The notes: generated from the sequence alone by a model not told the origin. A stretch of 54,163 nucleotides of DNA from SIG701 sp045544955 (GCA_045544955.1 JAZPZY010000061.1:1-54163); one strand, 5' to 3'; counted from the first letter of the stretch, positions 15,994 through 25,180 are shown. Made by a program: numbers and translations.

Positions 15994-16755
15994 TTACAGG
16001 GAGAGAAGCCGTTCAATATTCCGATGAGAAATACATTCGATTTCTTCATCGGAAAGATGCTCCGTCATGGGCAGCGTGTGCAGCTTCAGCAGATTGGGGG
16101 CCGTATACTGCATGGGTGCACCGGTGCCGAACAAAATGTGCTCTGCATCCGTGTTTTTATAGAAGGATTGAAAAGAAAACTGTCCCAGATTTTCCACTCG
16201 TCCCAGATCGTAGTACACGTTGCTGCATCCTTTCAAAACGGATGCGTATTGTTGATGGTGGCCGTTGGAAAGAATGAAATTCACGTCCGGGTGGGACAAG
16301 ACGGCCTCTTTTACCTCCTGGGGAGAGACTGGCTCCGTTATATCCATGGGGTGGCGCTGACGGAGATCCTCCAGAAAAACAGTCAACTGAACAGGAAGTC
16401 GGTGCTCAGCACATAGGGAAAGCAGCGGGTTATCCAGTTTGTACTTATGCTGTTTTGGAAACAGACGCACTCCTTTGAAGCCGAGGCGGATACATTCCAA
16501 AAGATCCTGTTCTGCACCGTTGTAATCGGGATTCCAGATGCAGAAGGGAAGCAGCCGATCTTCATAGCCGTGGATCTGCTCCAACAGTTCGTAGTTGCCG
16601 GTCATGACATCCCTGTAATAAACACCGCTGATATTGCAAACGCAAGCCTTGTCGATGCCGGAGGCATCCATAACGCTAATAAGTCCCTCGGCGGTATTGT
16701 TAACAAGACGCCGGAACGGATAGTGACCTATATAAGTGTTTACGTCAATGATCAT
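15994..16755 (-). CDS. Amidohydrolase-fold protein lacking metal ligands
   Basis: The 253-residue protein has the TIM-barrel layout of the amidohydrolase-2 family and ends in the family-typical segment RNIERLLSL. The usual metal-binding residues are replaced, however. The N-terminal H-x-H is N-T-Y (DVNTYIGH), the strand-5 His is gone (QLTVFLED), and the strand-8 Asp is Gly (LFGTGAPMQ). It is therefore probably not a metal-dependent hydrolase and may be a pseudoenzyme partner or a ligand-binding protein. Its ATG overlaps the stop of the intact paralogue upstream as ATGA, so the two are co-translated, perhaps as a complex. Confidence 0.78.
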   Translation of the reverse strand: MIIDVNTYIGHYPFRRLVNNTAEGLISVMDASGIDKACVCNISGVYYRDVMTGNYELLEQIHGYEDRLLPFCIWNPDYNGAEQDLLECIRLGFKGVRLFPKQHKYKLDNPLLSLCAEHRLPVQLTVFLEDLRQRHPMDITEPVSPQEVKEAVLSHPDVNFILSNGHHQQYASVLKGCSNVYYDLGRVENLGQFSFQSFYKNTDAEHILFGTGAPMQYTAPNLLKLHTLPMTEHLSDEEIECISHRNIERLLSL

Positions 16756-17540
16756 CGTACGTACCTCGAAAAATGCGGGTTGTCAAGAATCGTCCGTTTT
16801 TCGTCGATGGTAAGATTGGCAGAGAGAATTTTTCCGACGGAGGAGGAATAGGAGCCGTCCGTGCCGAAGAGCATGCGTTCTGCTCCGAAAACGTCGGCTG
16901 TTTCTTCCAACATGGGAGAATCAAACACACTGCCGCTTACGTCGATAAACACACTCGGACATTCTTTCATCCGTTTCAACTGCCAGTTCCAGTCGCCGCC
17001 TCCTCCGATGTGTGCCATAATCAGCTTTGCCTCCGGGTATCGTTTGGCAAGATTATAGAAATGCACACTGTTGGAAAGATGGACGTGTGACGGATAGGTA
17101 TCGGAGGATTTTCCGGCGTGCATCAGAATGGGAATATCCAGATCGATGCATTTCTCAACGATCGGGTACTGTGCCGGATCATCCAAATAAAACTGCGTAT
17201 ACAGTTTAACGCCGATAAAACCGAAATTCTGCACGCAACGGTCAATTTCAGAAACGGCGTATCTTCCCAAAATGGGATCTACGTAAGCGAGCCCGCGGAG
17301 CTGATCGGGATACAGTGCCACGGCATCGTTTACGCAGTTATTGGCGGCTTCCATCTCCTCTGGTGTGCAGTAATTGAAATAGGGAAGCGAGAGCACCGTC
17401 ATGTCAATTCCTATAAGAGAAGATGCTTCCATTTTCTTATCCAGGCCGGCTCGGTTCATTTTTCCGCTTTCATCGAACCACACGTGTTCGTGCCAGTTAA
17501 CGACCCGGTGCTTCAGGAATAAGTCCAGATTCAGATTCAT
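16752..17540 (-). CDS. Amidohydrolase-2 family metal-dependent hydrolase
   Basis: The 262-residue TIM-barrel protein keeps the metal-site pattern of the amidohydrolase-2 family. It has H17-E-H19 near the start, K112 on the fourth strand region (VKLYTQ), H141 (LMHAGKSS), H177 (MAHIGGGGDW) and D228 (FGTDGS). Members act as hydrolases or decarboxylases on diverse organic substrates; the substrate here is not deducible. GGAGG precedes the ATG. The gene lies between scpB and a degenerate paralogue, inside a stretch otherwise devoted to cell-wall and chromosome functions, so it may be a later insertion into that neighbourhood. Confidence 0.82.
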   Translation of the reverse strand: MNLNLDLFLKHRVVNWHEHVWFDESGKMNRAGLDKKMEASSLIGIDMTVLSLPYFNYCTPEEMEAANNCVNDAVALYPDQLRGLAYVDPILGRYAVSEIDRCVQNFGFIGVKLYTQFYLDDPAQYPIVEKCIDLDIPILMHAGKSSDTYPSHVHLSNSVHFYNLAKRYPEAKLIMAHIGGGGDWNWQLKRMKECPSVFIDVSGSVFDSPMLEETADVFGAERMLFGTDGSYSSSVGKILSANLTIDEKRTILDNPHFSRYVR

Positions 17541-17560
17541 ACGTCCCTCCGGCCATTCGT

Positions 17561-18229
17561 TTATTTGTTCTCCGTGCCTTCTGCTTCGCTCGGCGGCGCA
17601 GATTCAGTTGATGCGTCCTCTAAGGGAAGCACGTTTTCAACAGCTGCATCGGCCGATTTTGGAATTGTGATTTCCGGTAGTTCAGAGAGTGACGAGATTC
17701 CGAACACGCGCAAAAAGTCCGGCGTGGTACGGTAAAGAAGTGGGCGTCCAGGTACGTCCAGTCGGCCGCAAGGCTCGATCAGATGCTTTTCGCAAAGTGA
17801 GTTTACACCGTAGCTGGAATCCACGCCCCGTACCGTATCAATATAGGCACGTGTTACCGGCTCGTTGTACGCAACGATTGCCAGCACCTCAATGGAGGAG
17901 GCAGACAGATTTCCGCCGCGGCGAATGCCCAGTGCGTCACGGATTGCCTGGCCGTACTGTTCTTTCGTACAAAGCTGACAGCTGTCAGCGAAGGTGAGGA
18001 GCAATATTCCCCTGGGCAGCGCAGATGCTGGGTTGTTGTATTCGTCAGCAAATTCCTGCACCAGTCTCTTTACCGTTCCCGGTGTCATCGTCAGAACGGC
18101 GCCAAGTTTTTCATATGTGACCGGATGGCCGGCAGCGAACAGAATCGCTTCAATCGTTCGTTTTACTTCCGCTGCAGCGGCGGAATCCACTGAATCTTCC
18201 AGCGGAATAGTATTCATAATTTCTTCCAT
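17561..18229 (-). CDS. scpB: Segregation and condensation protein B
   Basis: ScpB is the winged-helix kite subunit of the SMC-ScpAB condensin that compacts and segregates the chromosome. The 222-residue protein shows the conserved IEAILFAAGHPVTYEKL start of the first winged helix, then SSIEVLAIVAYNEPVTRAYIDTVRGVDS and LLYRTTPDFLRVFGI. It has an acidic tail after about residue 185. The second in-frame ATG (18217) may be the true start, because it has GGAAG upstream. It lies 27 bases after scpA. Confidence 0.95.
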   Translation of the reverse strand: MEEIMNTIPLEDSVDSAAAAEVKRTIEAILFAAGHPVTYEKLGAVLTMTPGTVKRLVQEFADEYNNPASALPRGILLLTFADSCQLCTKEQYGQAIRDALGIRRGGNLSASSIEVLAIVAYNEPVTRAYIDTVRGVDSSYGVNSLCEKHLIEPCGRLDVPGRPLLYRTTPDFLRVFGISSLSELPEITIPKSADAAVENVLPLEDASTESAPPSEAEGTENK

Positions 18230-18256
18230 TGTTTATACAGTCCGTTTGCGGCAAAT

Positions 18257-19048
18257 TTAAGAATTTGCGCTGTCTTTCAGTATTTTTGCGATAGCATCCA
18301 CGTCCGATTCCGGATTTAGACGGATGGAAGCAGAGTCATCGGCGGAGATAACGCCATCTGATGCGTAATCGGATTCCTCAAGAAGTACGCAGCCGGATTT
18401 CAAAAGCTCCAGCATTGCCATAAACATGGCAATGGCGACGCCTTTGTTTTTCTTTGCCGAGGCGAAATACCGATTCAGTGTGACCGGGGTTCCGTCCCGG
18501 AGCGTATCGATCAGGACGGTGGCAACGGAGGATACCGTAACCACTTTTCGCTTGATCAGCGGTTCAAACTGCCGAATCGCCTCTTCGTCCGTGATGCGTA
18601 CTTCGGTAAGCATACGCACCATGGCTTTCGTAAGAAGATTCACGTCGTGATCAGCAACAAAAGAATTGTCTGCCTTGATCTCGTCCGTATCTTTGATCAT
18701 GCGTGAGCCGTACTCGGCAAACATCCGGGTAAGCGAGACGGATGCCTCCTTTGTCCGCTTGTATTCCAGCATGGCGGCGGCAAGGGCGGCACGGGGATCT
18801 TCTTCCGTTTCCTCGTTGCGAGGCAGGAGCATTTTGCTTTTGATCAGCATCAGCTCACTTGCCATAAGGATAAATTCAGCGGAAACGTCGATGTTCATGG
18901 ATTCGGCTTCCGCTATGTATTCCATGTACTGGGAACACAGCAGAGAAATGGGAATATCGTCGATGTTGATTTTGTTTTTTTCCACCAGCGTGAGGAGCAA
19001 GTCCAGCGGCCCCTCAAACTGGTCCAGTCTGTATCTGATCTCTTCCAT
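18257..19048 (-). CDS. scpA: Segregation and condensation protein A
   Basis: ScpA is the kleisin subunit of the SMC condensin. The 263-residue protein shows the characteristic N-terminal FEGPLDLLLTLVEKNKINIDDIPI, an ASELMLIKSKMLLP segment, an acidic middle, and a C-terminal winged-helix part (AMFMAMLELLKSGCV). GAGG lies six bases before the ATG. It forms the usual pair with scpB immediately downstream. smc itself is not in the window. Confidence 0.95.
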   Translation of the reverse strand: MEEIRYRLDQFEGPLDLLLTLVEKNKINIDDIPISLLCSQYMEYIAEAESMNIDVSAEFILMASELMLIKSKMLLPRNEETEEDPRAALAAAMLEYKRTKEASVSLTRMFAEYGSRMIKDTDEIKADNSFVADHDVNLLTKAMVRMLTEVRITDEEAIRQFEPLIKRKVVTVSSVATVLIDTLRDGTPVTLNRYFASAKKNKGVAIAMFMAMLELLKSGCVLLEESDYASDGVISADDSASIRLNPESDVDAIAKILKDSANS

Positions 19049-19055
19049 AAGTGCC

Positions 19056-19736
19056 TCACAAAAAAGGAATCAGACTGACAAGGAACGACATACCGTTCAT
19101 AAGCAAGTTCACGAGAATTGATAAAGGTTTACTCAAAACGCCTACCCACAAAAGAACGATCAGTGCCAGAGAAATATACCGCTCGTTTCGGATGACCCAC
19201 ATATGGGCTCGGGGCGGCAGAAGAAGCATGAGTATGCGTGAGCCGTCCAGCGGCGGAATAGGCAGGAGATTGAACACGGCGAAAGAAACGTTCAGCTGTG
19301 TGAACAGAGAGAAAAACGTAATGGCAGCGGCACCTATGGTAAATGCAAAACCGGCAGTGTCGGCACCGTTTGTCGCAGCTGCGTACAGAATGGCAGCGAT
19401 AACGCGATAGATCAGCATGCCGATAAATGCGAGAATAACATTGGTAAGCGGACCGGCAAGGGCTACGATGGCCATATCCCGGCGGGGCTTTTTGAAATGG
19501 CGCGTGTTGATCGGAACCGGACGAGCCCAGCCGAAATGAAGAAAGATCATGGCGAGAGCACCGATAGGATCAATATGCTTCAGCGGATTCAGCGTCAGCC
19601 GGCCCAGGCTTTTGGCAGTGGGATCCCCCGCACGGTAGGCGGCGTAGCCGTGTGCATATTCGTGAAAGGTAATGGCGATCAGCACACAGGGGAGAGAAAG
19701 CAAAAACTGGATCAGTTGGAGCTTCATATCAGTCAT
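19056..19736 (-). CDS. Site-2 protease-like M50 family membrane metalloprotease
   Basis: The 226-residue membrane protein has the zinc motif HEYAH (H25, E26, H29) in the first helix region and the second conserved motif NLLPIPPLDGSRIL near residue 180, with about five hydrophobic segments. It is of the short M50 type found next to scpA in many Firmicutes; substrates are unknown. In the mRNA a 7-bp inverted repeat (19735-19741 with 19755-19761) holds AGGAG in its loop and part of the ATG in its stem, which may tune translation. Confidence 0.9.
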   Translation of the reverse strand: MTDMKLQLIQFLLSLPCVLIAITFHEYAHGYAAYRAGDPTAKSLGRLTLNPLKHIDPIGALAMIFLHFGWARPVPINTRHFKKPRRDMAIVALAGPLTNVILAFIGMLIYRVIAAILYAAATNGADTAGFAFTIGAAAITFFSLFTQLNVSFAVFNLLPIPPLDGSRILMLLLPPRAHMWVIRNERYISLALIVLLWVGVLSKPLSILVNLLMNGMSFLVSLIPFL

Positions 19737-19785
19737 TCCGAATGTTCACTCCTTTCGGAATCGTAATAGGTTTGTCAAAAGGGGA

Positions 19786-21090
19786 TCAGTTATCCAGTGC
19801 GGCAACGTCGGCGTAGGTTTCCCGACGGACGGCAATACGAGCCTTGCCGCTGGATACCATAATGACGGGTGGTTTGGGGAGACGGTTGTAGTTGGACGCC
19901 ATGGAATAGTTGTACGCACCGGTTACGAGAACGGCCAGAATATCGCCTCGCCGTACGGGGGCAATCATCGCATCCTCTGCGATCAGATCGCCGCTTTCGC
20001 AGCAGCGTCCGGCAATCGTGCAGGGATAGTCCGCTTTGGCATCGGCTCGTTCAGCCGCTACGATCGTATATCGGGACTGATACAGAGCATAGCGGGGGTT
20101 GTCCGGCATACCGCCGTCAATGGAGACGTAATTGCGGAACCCGGGGATTTCCTTGACACTGCCGACCGTATACAGCGTGATGCCGGCGGCGGCAACGATG
20201 GAGCGTCCCGGCTCCATAAGAATCGTCGGTTTTTTTATACCATAACGTGCACACTGTGCATCAATTTTTTCACCGAGAAGACGAACGTTTTCCGTGTAGC
20301 TAATTTCCGGATCGTCGGCCGTATAGCGTACGCCGAATCCGCCGCCTATGTTGAGAATCGGCAGTGCACGTCCGTACTTCTGCTGAATTCCGGCAACAAA
20401 GCCAATCATGATGTCGGCCGCATCCGCAAAAGGTTCTATATCAAAAATCTGTGAGCCCACGTGGCAGTGAAGTCCGTCCAAAACGACGTGGGGTGTTTGC
20501 AGTGCAGCAGCAACGATTGCTTCCGCCTGGCCGGTCACGATAGCGGAGCCGAATTTGGAGTCAACGTTTCCGGTGATGATCTTTTTGTGGGTGTGAGGAT
20601 CAATACCGGGCGTAATGCGGAGCAGGATCTTTTGCTCAATACCTGCCTTGCCGGCAACAGCGGACAGTGCGGCCAGCTCTTCGTGAGAGTCAACCACGAT
20701 ATGTCCGACGCCAAGCGAAACGGCGTAGGCAAGATCCGCATCCGTCTTATTATTTCCGTGGAAATATGCATTCTCCATAGGAAATCCGGCACTGTGGGCA
20801 GTATAAAGCTCCCCTGGAGAAACGCAGTCCGCATACATGCCTTCCTCCGCCATGATGCGGTAAATATCTTTACAGCAGAAAGCCTTTCCTGCGTATACAG
20901 GAGCAGAATCTCCACCAAAAGAGGCGGCAAAAGCGGATTTGTACATGCGGCACATACTGCGGATGTGATCTTCATCCATAACGTATAAGGGGGTGCCGTA
21001 GGTTTTTGCGAGTTCGACGGCGTCCATGCCGCCAATGGTCAAATGACCGTCACTGTTTATACCGTAGCAGGTATGAAGCGTGGTTTGCAT
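19786..21090 (-). CDS. lysA: Diaminopimelate decarboxylase
   Basis: LysA converts meso-diaminopimelate to L-lysine, the last step of lysine biosynthesis, using pyridoxal phosphate. The 434-residue protein has the PLP lysine in YAGKAF (about K69), HCHVGSQI, the glycine-rich NIGGGFGVRY, EPGRSIVA and CCESGDLIA. ATG 21090 is chosen because AAAGGA lies seven bases before it; a TTG at 21108 precedes that site. It follows engB by 14 bases. No lysine riboswitch is seen, as expected inside an operon. Confidence 0.95.
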   Translation of the reverse strand: MQTTLHTCYGINSDGHLTIGGMDAVELAKTYGTPLYVMDEDHIRSMCRMYKSAFAASFGGDSAPVYAGKAFCCKDIYRIMAEEGMYADCVSPGELYTAHSAGFPMENAYFHGNNKTDADLAYAVSLGVGHIVVDSHEELAALSAVAGKAGIEQKILLRITPGIDPHTHKKIITGNVDSKFGSAIVTGQAEAIVAAALQTPHVVLDGLHCHVGSQIFDIEPFADAADIMIGFVAGIQQKYGRALPILNIGGGFGVRYTADDPEISYTENVRLLGEKIDAQCARYGIKKPTILMEPGRSIVAAAGITLYTVGSVKEIPGFRNYVSIDGGMPDNPRYALYQSRYTIVAAERADAKADYPCTIAGRCCESGDLIAEDAMIAPVRRGDILAVLVTGAYNYSMASNYNRLPKPPVIMVSSGKARIAVRRETYADVAALDN

Positions 21091-21104
21091 AACACGGTCC
21101 TTTC

Positions 21105-21734
21105 TCAATGTTCGTTTTCGGTGGATTTCGTATCCAGTTTTGCGTAAGCAAGGATCTCTTCCCAGAGATCGTCACGGCCGGCACCGTTCTGTGCGGAGGT
21201 GAGAATGATGCATCCCGCATCCGACACGTCCGGATCGGACTGGATCTGCTGAATAAACGCATTCCGTTCCGTTGCGTTCAACTTGTCGATCTTTGTGGCT
21301 ACCACGATGTGCGGAATTTCCGCTTGCCGCAAAAACGACAGCATATCCCGGTCGTCCTTGGTAGGGCCGACCCGGCTGTCGATCAGCTGAACGACGAGAC
21401 GGAGCAGATCGATGTTCTTGTTGGCAGTGAAATACCTGTCCGTGAGCTGTGACCACTGCAGCTTGTCCGCCGGGGAACGCTTGGCAAAGCCGTAGCCGGG
21501 CAGATCCACTAAAAATAACTTCCGGTCAATATCGTAAAAATTGATCGTGATGGTTTTGCCGGGGGCACCGCTGACACGTGCAAGCGATTTTCGCCCGGTG
21601 AGCGTGTTGATCAGGGAACTTTTTCCTACGTTGGAACGTCCGGAAAAGGCGATCTGAGGAATCGCATCCGCCGGAATCTGGTCCGGACGTCCGGCGGAAA
21701 TCTTCAGCGTTATGTTGTTCAGATTCAGTTTCAT
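21105..21734 (-). CDS. engB: Ribosome biogenesis GTPase EngB/YsxC
   Basis: EngB is an essential GTPase needed for 50S subunit assembly. The 209-residue protein has the G1 loop GRSNVGKSS, G3 DLPGYG, and G4 TKIDK. GQ-like features of the family such as PGKTITINFY are present. The frame is open to 21752, but ATG 21734 follows AAAGGA by nine bases. It lies directly after lon, an arrangement (lon-engB) conserved in many Firmicutes. Confidence 0.96.
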   Translation of the reverse strand: MKLNLNNITLKISAGRPDQIPADAIPQIAFSGRSNVGKSSLINTLTGRKSLARVSGAPGKTITINFYDIDRKLFLVDLPGYGFAKRSPADKLQWSQLTDRYFTANKNIDLLRLVVQLIDSRVGPTKDDRDMLSFLRQAEIPHIVVATKIDKLNATERNAFIQQIQSDPDVSDAGCIILTSAQNGAGRDDLWEEILAYAKLDTKSTENEH

Positions 21735-21748
21735 GAAAGCGGTTCCTT

Positions 21749-24196
21749 TCACACCATTACAGCAGGGATGCCGGCGGTGTTACCGTGAGTGATCGGCAGG
21801 GTATCCGGCTGTTCCTGGCTTTCGGGCTGGTTCATCTGCGCCGTGGCTTCACGGACGTGTGCCGGTGTACAAAGAGCTACACGAAGTACTTCCTCCGCTG
21901 TTTTGCAGGGAACGAACAGCAAGCCGTTCCGAACGATAGGATCGATTTCCGCAAGATCGGCCCGGTTATCCCAGGGAATCAGCACTTTGGTAACGCCTGC
22001 TGACCAGGCGGCGGTTGTTTTCTCTTTCAGACCGCCGATAGCGAGCACGCGTCCGGTAAGAGTTAATTCACCGGTCATGGCGATGTCCCTGTGAATCGGA
22101 CGTCCGCTGAGGGCACTGGTAAGAGAAGTGAGAATAGATACGCCGGCGGAAGGACCGTCTTTCGGCACGGCACCTTCCGGTACGTGAATGTGTATATCTT
22201 TCGTTTTGTAGAAGTCGGAGGGAATTCCCAATTCGTCGGCGTGGGCACGGATGTAGCTGACGGCAAGGCGTGCCGATTCTTTCATTACGTCACCAAGAGA
22301 GCCGGTCAACTCCACCTTACCGGTGCCGTCCATGATCAGCGTTTCGATCCGCAGAAGATCGCCGCCGGATTCCGTATAGGCAAGGCCGTTGACAACGCCA
22401 ACGGGATCCTCGTCATAAATACGGTCAGGCAGAAGCTTCTTCGGTCCCAGATACGTCGACACGTCTTCTATCCGCACCGTGACGGATTTCAAGCCTTCCT
22501 CCACGATCCGTCTGGCACACTTGCGGCAAACGGAGGCAATCTTTCTTTCCAGATTGCGGACACCGGACTCCCGGGTATAGCCGTCAATGATTTCCGTGAG
22601 AGCCTCATCCGTGATTCGGAGCATACGGCGGGTGAGACCGTGCCGCTTGTACTGCTTGGGCATCAGATGATTTTTGGCAATGGCAATCTTCTCGTTCTTC
22701 GTATAGGTTGTCAGCTCTACGATCTCCATTCGGTCGATCAGCGGTCGGTGGACTGTGTCCAGCGTGTTGGCCGTGGCGATAAAGAGACAGTCGGACAGAT
22801 CCAGCGGCATTTCCACAAAATGATCACGGAACGCCTTGTTCTGCTCCGGATCCAGTACCTCCAGCATAGCAGAGGACGGATCACCGTGAGCATCCGCACA
22901 CATTTTATCGATTTCATCCAGCAGGATCAAAGGATTACGGGAGCCTGCCTGTGTAAGAGCCGTTACGATTCGTCCGGGCATGGCGCCTATGTACGTCTTA
23001 CGGTGACCGCGGATATCCGCCTCATCCCGGATACCGCCCAGGGAAACACGCACGTAATTGCGCTTCATTGCCCGGGCAATAGAGGCCGCAAGGGAAGTCT
23101 TACCAATACCGGGCGGGCCCACGAAGCAGAGGATCTGACTTTTCAGATCAGGGGAAAGCTGGCGGACAGCCAGGTATTCCAGAATACGGTCTTTCACCTT
23201 GTCGAGCCCGTCGTGATCCGCATCCAGAATCTTTTTGGCCTGCTTTACGTCCAGACGGTCGCGGGTGAGCGTCGTCCACGGAATTTCAAGGCAGGTGTCC
23301 AGATACGTACGAAGCACGGAAGCCTCCGGCGAGCCGAACTGGGTTTTGTTCAGACGTGCCACTTCCTTGCGAAGCTTTTCGTCTATTTCGGATGGCAGCT
23401 GGAGTTTTGCGATTTTCGCATAATATTCTTCTACCTCGTCCCCGGTGTCCATACCAAGCTCACCTTGGATGACCTTCATCTGTTCACGCAGGTAGTAATC
23501 ACGCTGGTTCTCGTCGATCTGTTCACGGACACGCTGGTGAATATGTGCCTCCGTCTGCAGAAGTTCCGCCTCGCTGTCCAGCAGCACTGCCAGCGTTTCC
23601 AGCCGGCGAAGCGGTTCGTAGGTTTCCAGAATCCGCTGTTTATCTTCAAAGCGAACGAGGACGTTGGCTGCAACGAAGTCAGCCATCAGTCCGGGGTTTT
23701 TGATAGATTTGGCCGCAAGAAGCAGCTCATCGGAGGCAGAAGGTATGTATTTCACCATGGCCTCCAATGCATCGGTCGCTTCTTTCATGAGTGCTTCCAC
23801 TTTTACGTCGCCGCCGAGAGAATGGTCAAGAGAGACCGTTTTGGACATGACATCGGCCATGATATGACCGTCCCGTTCAAAGTAAGAAACGGCCGTGGCA
23901 CGGCAGATACCTTCAGCAATAACACGAAGATTGCCCTCAGACGTTTTCAGCGTTTGGCGAATTTTTGCTACCGCACCTACCTCGAACAGATCGTCCGCTG
24001 TAGGCATTTCCGTATCGATCTGTTTTTGTGATACGAGGAATATATACATATCCGCCGAGGTGGCGGCGTTGCAGGCAGAAACGGAAATTTCGCGTGCAAG
24101 TTCAAAGTTAAGAGGAAGAGAGGGAAAAGCTACGAGACCGCGCAGCGGAATAACCGGAAGGGTCAGCTTTTCGATCTTTTCGATAAATTTTGGCAT
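21749..24196 (-). CDS. lon: ATP-dependent protease Lon (LonA)
   Basis: Lon degrades misfolded and regulatory proteins in the cytoplasm. The 815-residue protein has the N-terminal substrate-binding domain (about 10-205) and a coiled middle. The AAA+ module has Walker A GPPGIGKTS and Walker B LILLDEID. The C-terminal serine-lysine protease domain has the catalytic Ser in PKDGPSAG and Lys in GGLKEKTTAA. AAAGGAG lies seven bases before the ATG, with a -10 box (TATAAT, 24232 to 24227) further upstream. It is the first gene of the long minus-strand run reaching down to 12380. Confidence 0.97.
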   Translation of the reverse strand: MPKFIEKIEKLTLPVIPLRGLVAFPSLPLNFELAREISVSACNAATSADMYIFLVSQKQIDTEMPTADDLFEVGAVAKIRQTLKTSEGNLRVIAEGICRATAVSYFERDGHIMADVMSKTVSLDHSLGGDVKVEALMKEATDALEAMVKYIPSASDELLLAAKSIKNPGLMADFVAANVLVRFEDKQRILETYEPLRRLETLAVLLDSEAELLQTEAHIHQRVREQIDENQRDYYLREQMKVIQGELGMDTGDEVEEYYAKIAKLQLPSEIDEKLRKEVARLNKTQFGSPEASVLRTYLDTCLEIPWTTLTRDRLDVKQAKKILDADHDGLDKVKDRILEYLAVRQLSPDLKSQILCFVGPPGIGKTSLAASIARAMKRNYVRVSLGGIRDEADIRGHRKTYIGAMPGRIVTALTQAGSRNPLILLDEIDKMCADAHGDPSSAMLEVLDPEQNKAFRDHFVEMPLDLSDCLFIATANTLDTVHRPLIDRMEIVELTTYTKNEKIAIAKNHLMPKQYKRHGLTRRMLRITDEALTEIIDGYTRESGVRNLERKIASVCRKCARRIVEEGLKSVTVRIEDVSTYLGPKKLLPDRIYDEDPVGVVNGLAYTESGGDLLRIETLIMDGTGKVELTGSLGDVMKESARLAVSYIRAHADELGIPSDFYKTKDIHIHVPEGAVPKDGPSAGVSILTSLTSALSGRPIHRDIAMTGELTLTGRVLAIGGLKEKTTAAWSAGVTKVLIPWDNRADLAEIDPIVRNGLLFVPCKTAEEVLRVALCTPAHVREATAQMNQPESQEQPDTLPITHGNTAGIPAVMV

Positions 24197-24226
24197 TTGA
24201 GTACTCCTTTAGGTTCTTATCATACT

Positions 24227-24255
24227 ATTATAGCACACTCGAGTGAAAAAATCTA
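24227..24255 (-). promoter_or_regulatory. Probable lon promoter with a palindrome in the spacer
   Basis: On the minus strand a perfect TATAAT (24232 to 24227) lies 30 bases before the lon ATG. The -35 at 17 bases spacing is a weak TAGATT. The spacer contains the 10-bp palindrome CACTCGAGTG (24236-24245), which could be a regulator site. It does not match CIRCE or CtsR consensus sites. Confidence 0.5.
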
Positions 24256-24366
24256 TAGAACCGCAATAATTTAGGGATAATTTATATAGAATTTTCAATT
24301 TTGAAACAATCCGGCGAAAAAAAGGGGAGAAAGAAATCTACCGCAGCGAAATCGTTTTTTCACATA

Positions 24367-24395
24367 TTGACAGGACTTTTATGAAGTGATAAAAT
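24367..24395 (+). promoter_or_regulatory. SigA-type promoter of the GNAT-rqcH-tmcAL unit
   Basis: TTGACA (24367-24372), a 17-base spacer and TAAAAT (24390-24395) with an extended TGA directly before it form a strong promoter 48 bases ahead of the GNAT gene. Apart from this and the lon promoter, the 246-base intergenic region is AT-rich and shows no other feature. Confidence 0.8.
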
Positions 24396-24442
24396 GAGGA
24401 GACTGACAGCGACAAATATGCAGACAGGGCAGGAATGATGAA

Positions 24443-25147
24443 ATGATTACCATAGAAGATGCGGATTTTGCGGAATTTTCCCTTACGGAAGGGGATATTG
24501 CCGTACCGGTAGAAATATTTCTGGCAAAGGGATCAACGGAGCCGCAGATCACGGTTTACGAGTCGTTTAAAGCAGATGCAGAGGAGTTTCTCTCACGTTA
24601 CGGAAACGATCCGTTTTCCGGTGATGCTATTGCGTTCTGGCGGGAGCGGCTGACTGCACCAATGAAAGATTACGGCTTGTCTCCCACCAAAGATGCGGAT
24701 ACGTTTATCCGTATATTTACGCTTTCCGATGCAGCTTTTCACAACAGAGAACGGATTCTCCCGAACACGCATATCGTCAGCGGTCAAGACGATCTTGCGT
24801 CTATGCACAACCTTACAACGCATGATCTGGAGATGGATGTGGATGACCCGGACGATATCAGTGCGATTGCTATTGCGGAGGGGAAAATAGCCGCTTATGC
24901 CACGCTGAACGACGCAGTTTTTGGCGAGGACGAAATGGAGATAAGCGTGGAATGTGCCCCTGCATTCCGTGGATGCGGACTTGCCTCATCCTGTGCTGCT
25001 GCTTTGTCCGGCGAGCTTCTTCGCCGTGGATACACCGTGTCCTATAAGTGCCTTTCCCGGAATATCGCTTCCGCACGCGTGGCGGTAAAAGCCGGATTTC
25101 GGGAAACGGGAAAAAGTTACAGTTTCGTTTGCTACCGAAATCTGTAA
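24443..25147 (+). CDS. GNAT family N-acetyltransferase
   Basis: The 234-residue cytoplasmic protein has a poorly conserved N-terminal half and a C-terminal GNAT domain. The latter shows the strand IAIAEGKIAAYATLND, the acetyl-CoA loop APAFRGCGLASSCAAAL (R-x-x-G-x-A type), and a terminal SARVAVKAGFRETGKSYSF. The substrate is unknown. AGGGCAGGA precedes the ATG. It is the first gene of a unit with rqcH and tmcAL, both tied to translation, but a role in translation for this enzyme is only a guess. Confidence 0.85.
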   Translation: MITIEDADFAEFSLTEGDIAVPVEIFLAKGSTEPQITVYESFKADAEEFLSRYGNDPFSGDAIAFWRERLTAPMKDYGLSPTKDADTFIRIFTLSDAAFHNRERILPNTHIVSGQDDLASMHNLTTHDLEMDVDDPDDISAIAIAEGKIAAYATLNDAVFGEDEMEISVECAPAFRGCGLASSCAAALSGELLRRGYTVSYKCLSRNIASARVAVKAGFRETGKSYSFVCYRNL

Positions 25148-25180
25148 CGTCTACTCTGAAAAATCGGAAAGGAAACAACT

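Noticed and set aside
22091..24031. 646-codon open frame on the plus strand opposite lon
   Set aside because: The minus-strand Lon has all family motifs over the whole stretch. The opposite frame has no recognisable domain and is a by-product of codon bias.
24231..24250. CIRCE heat-shock operator before lon
   Set aside because: GCAC and CACTC/GAGTG fragments are present, but the required arms with a 9-base spacer are not.
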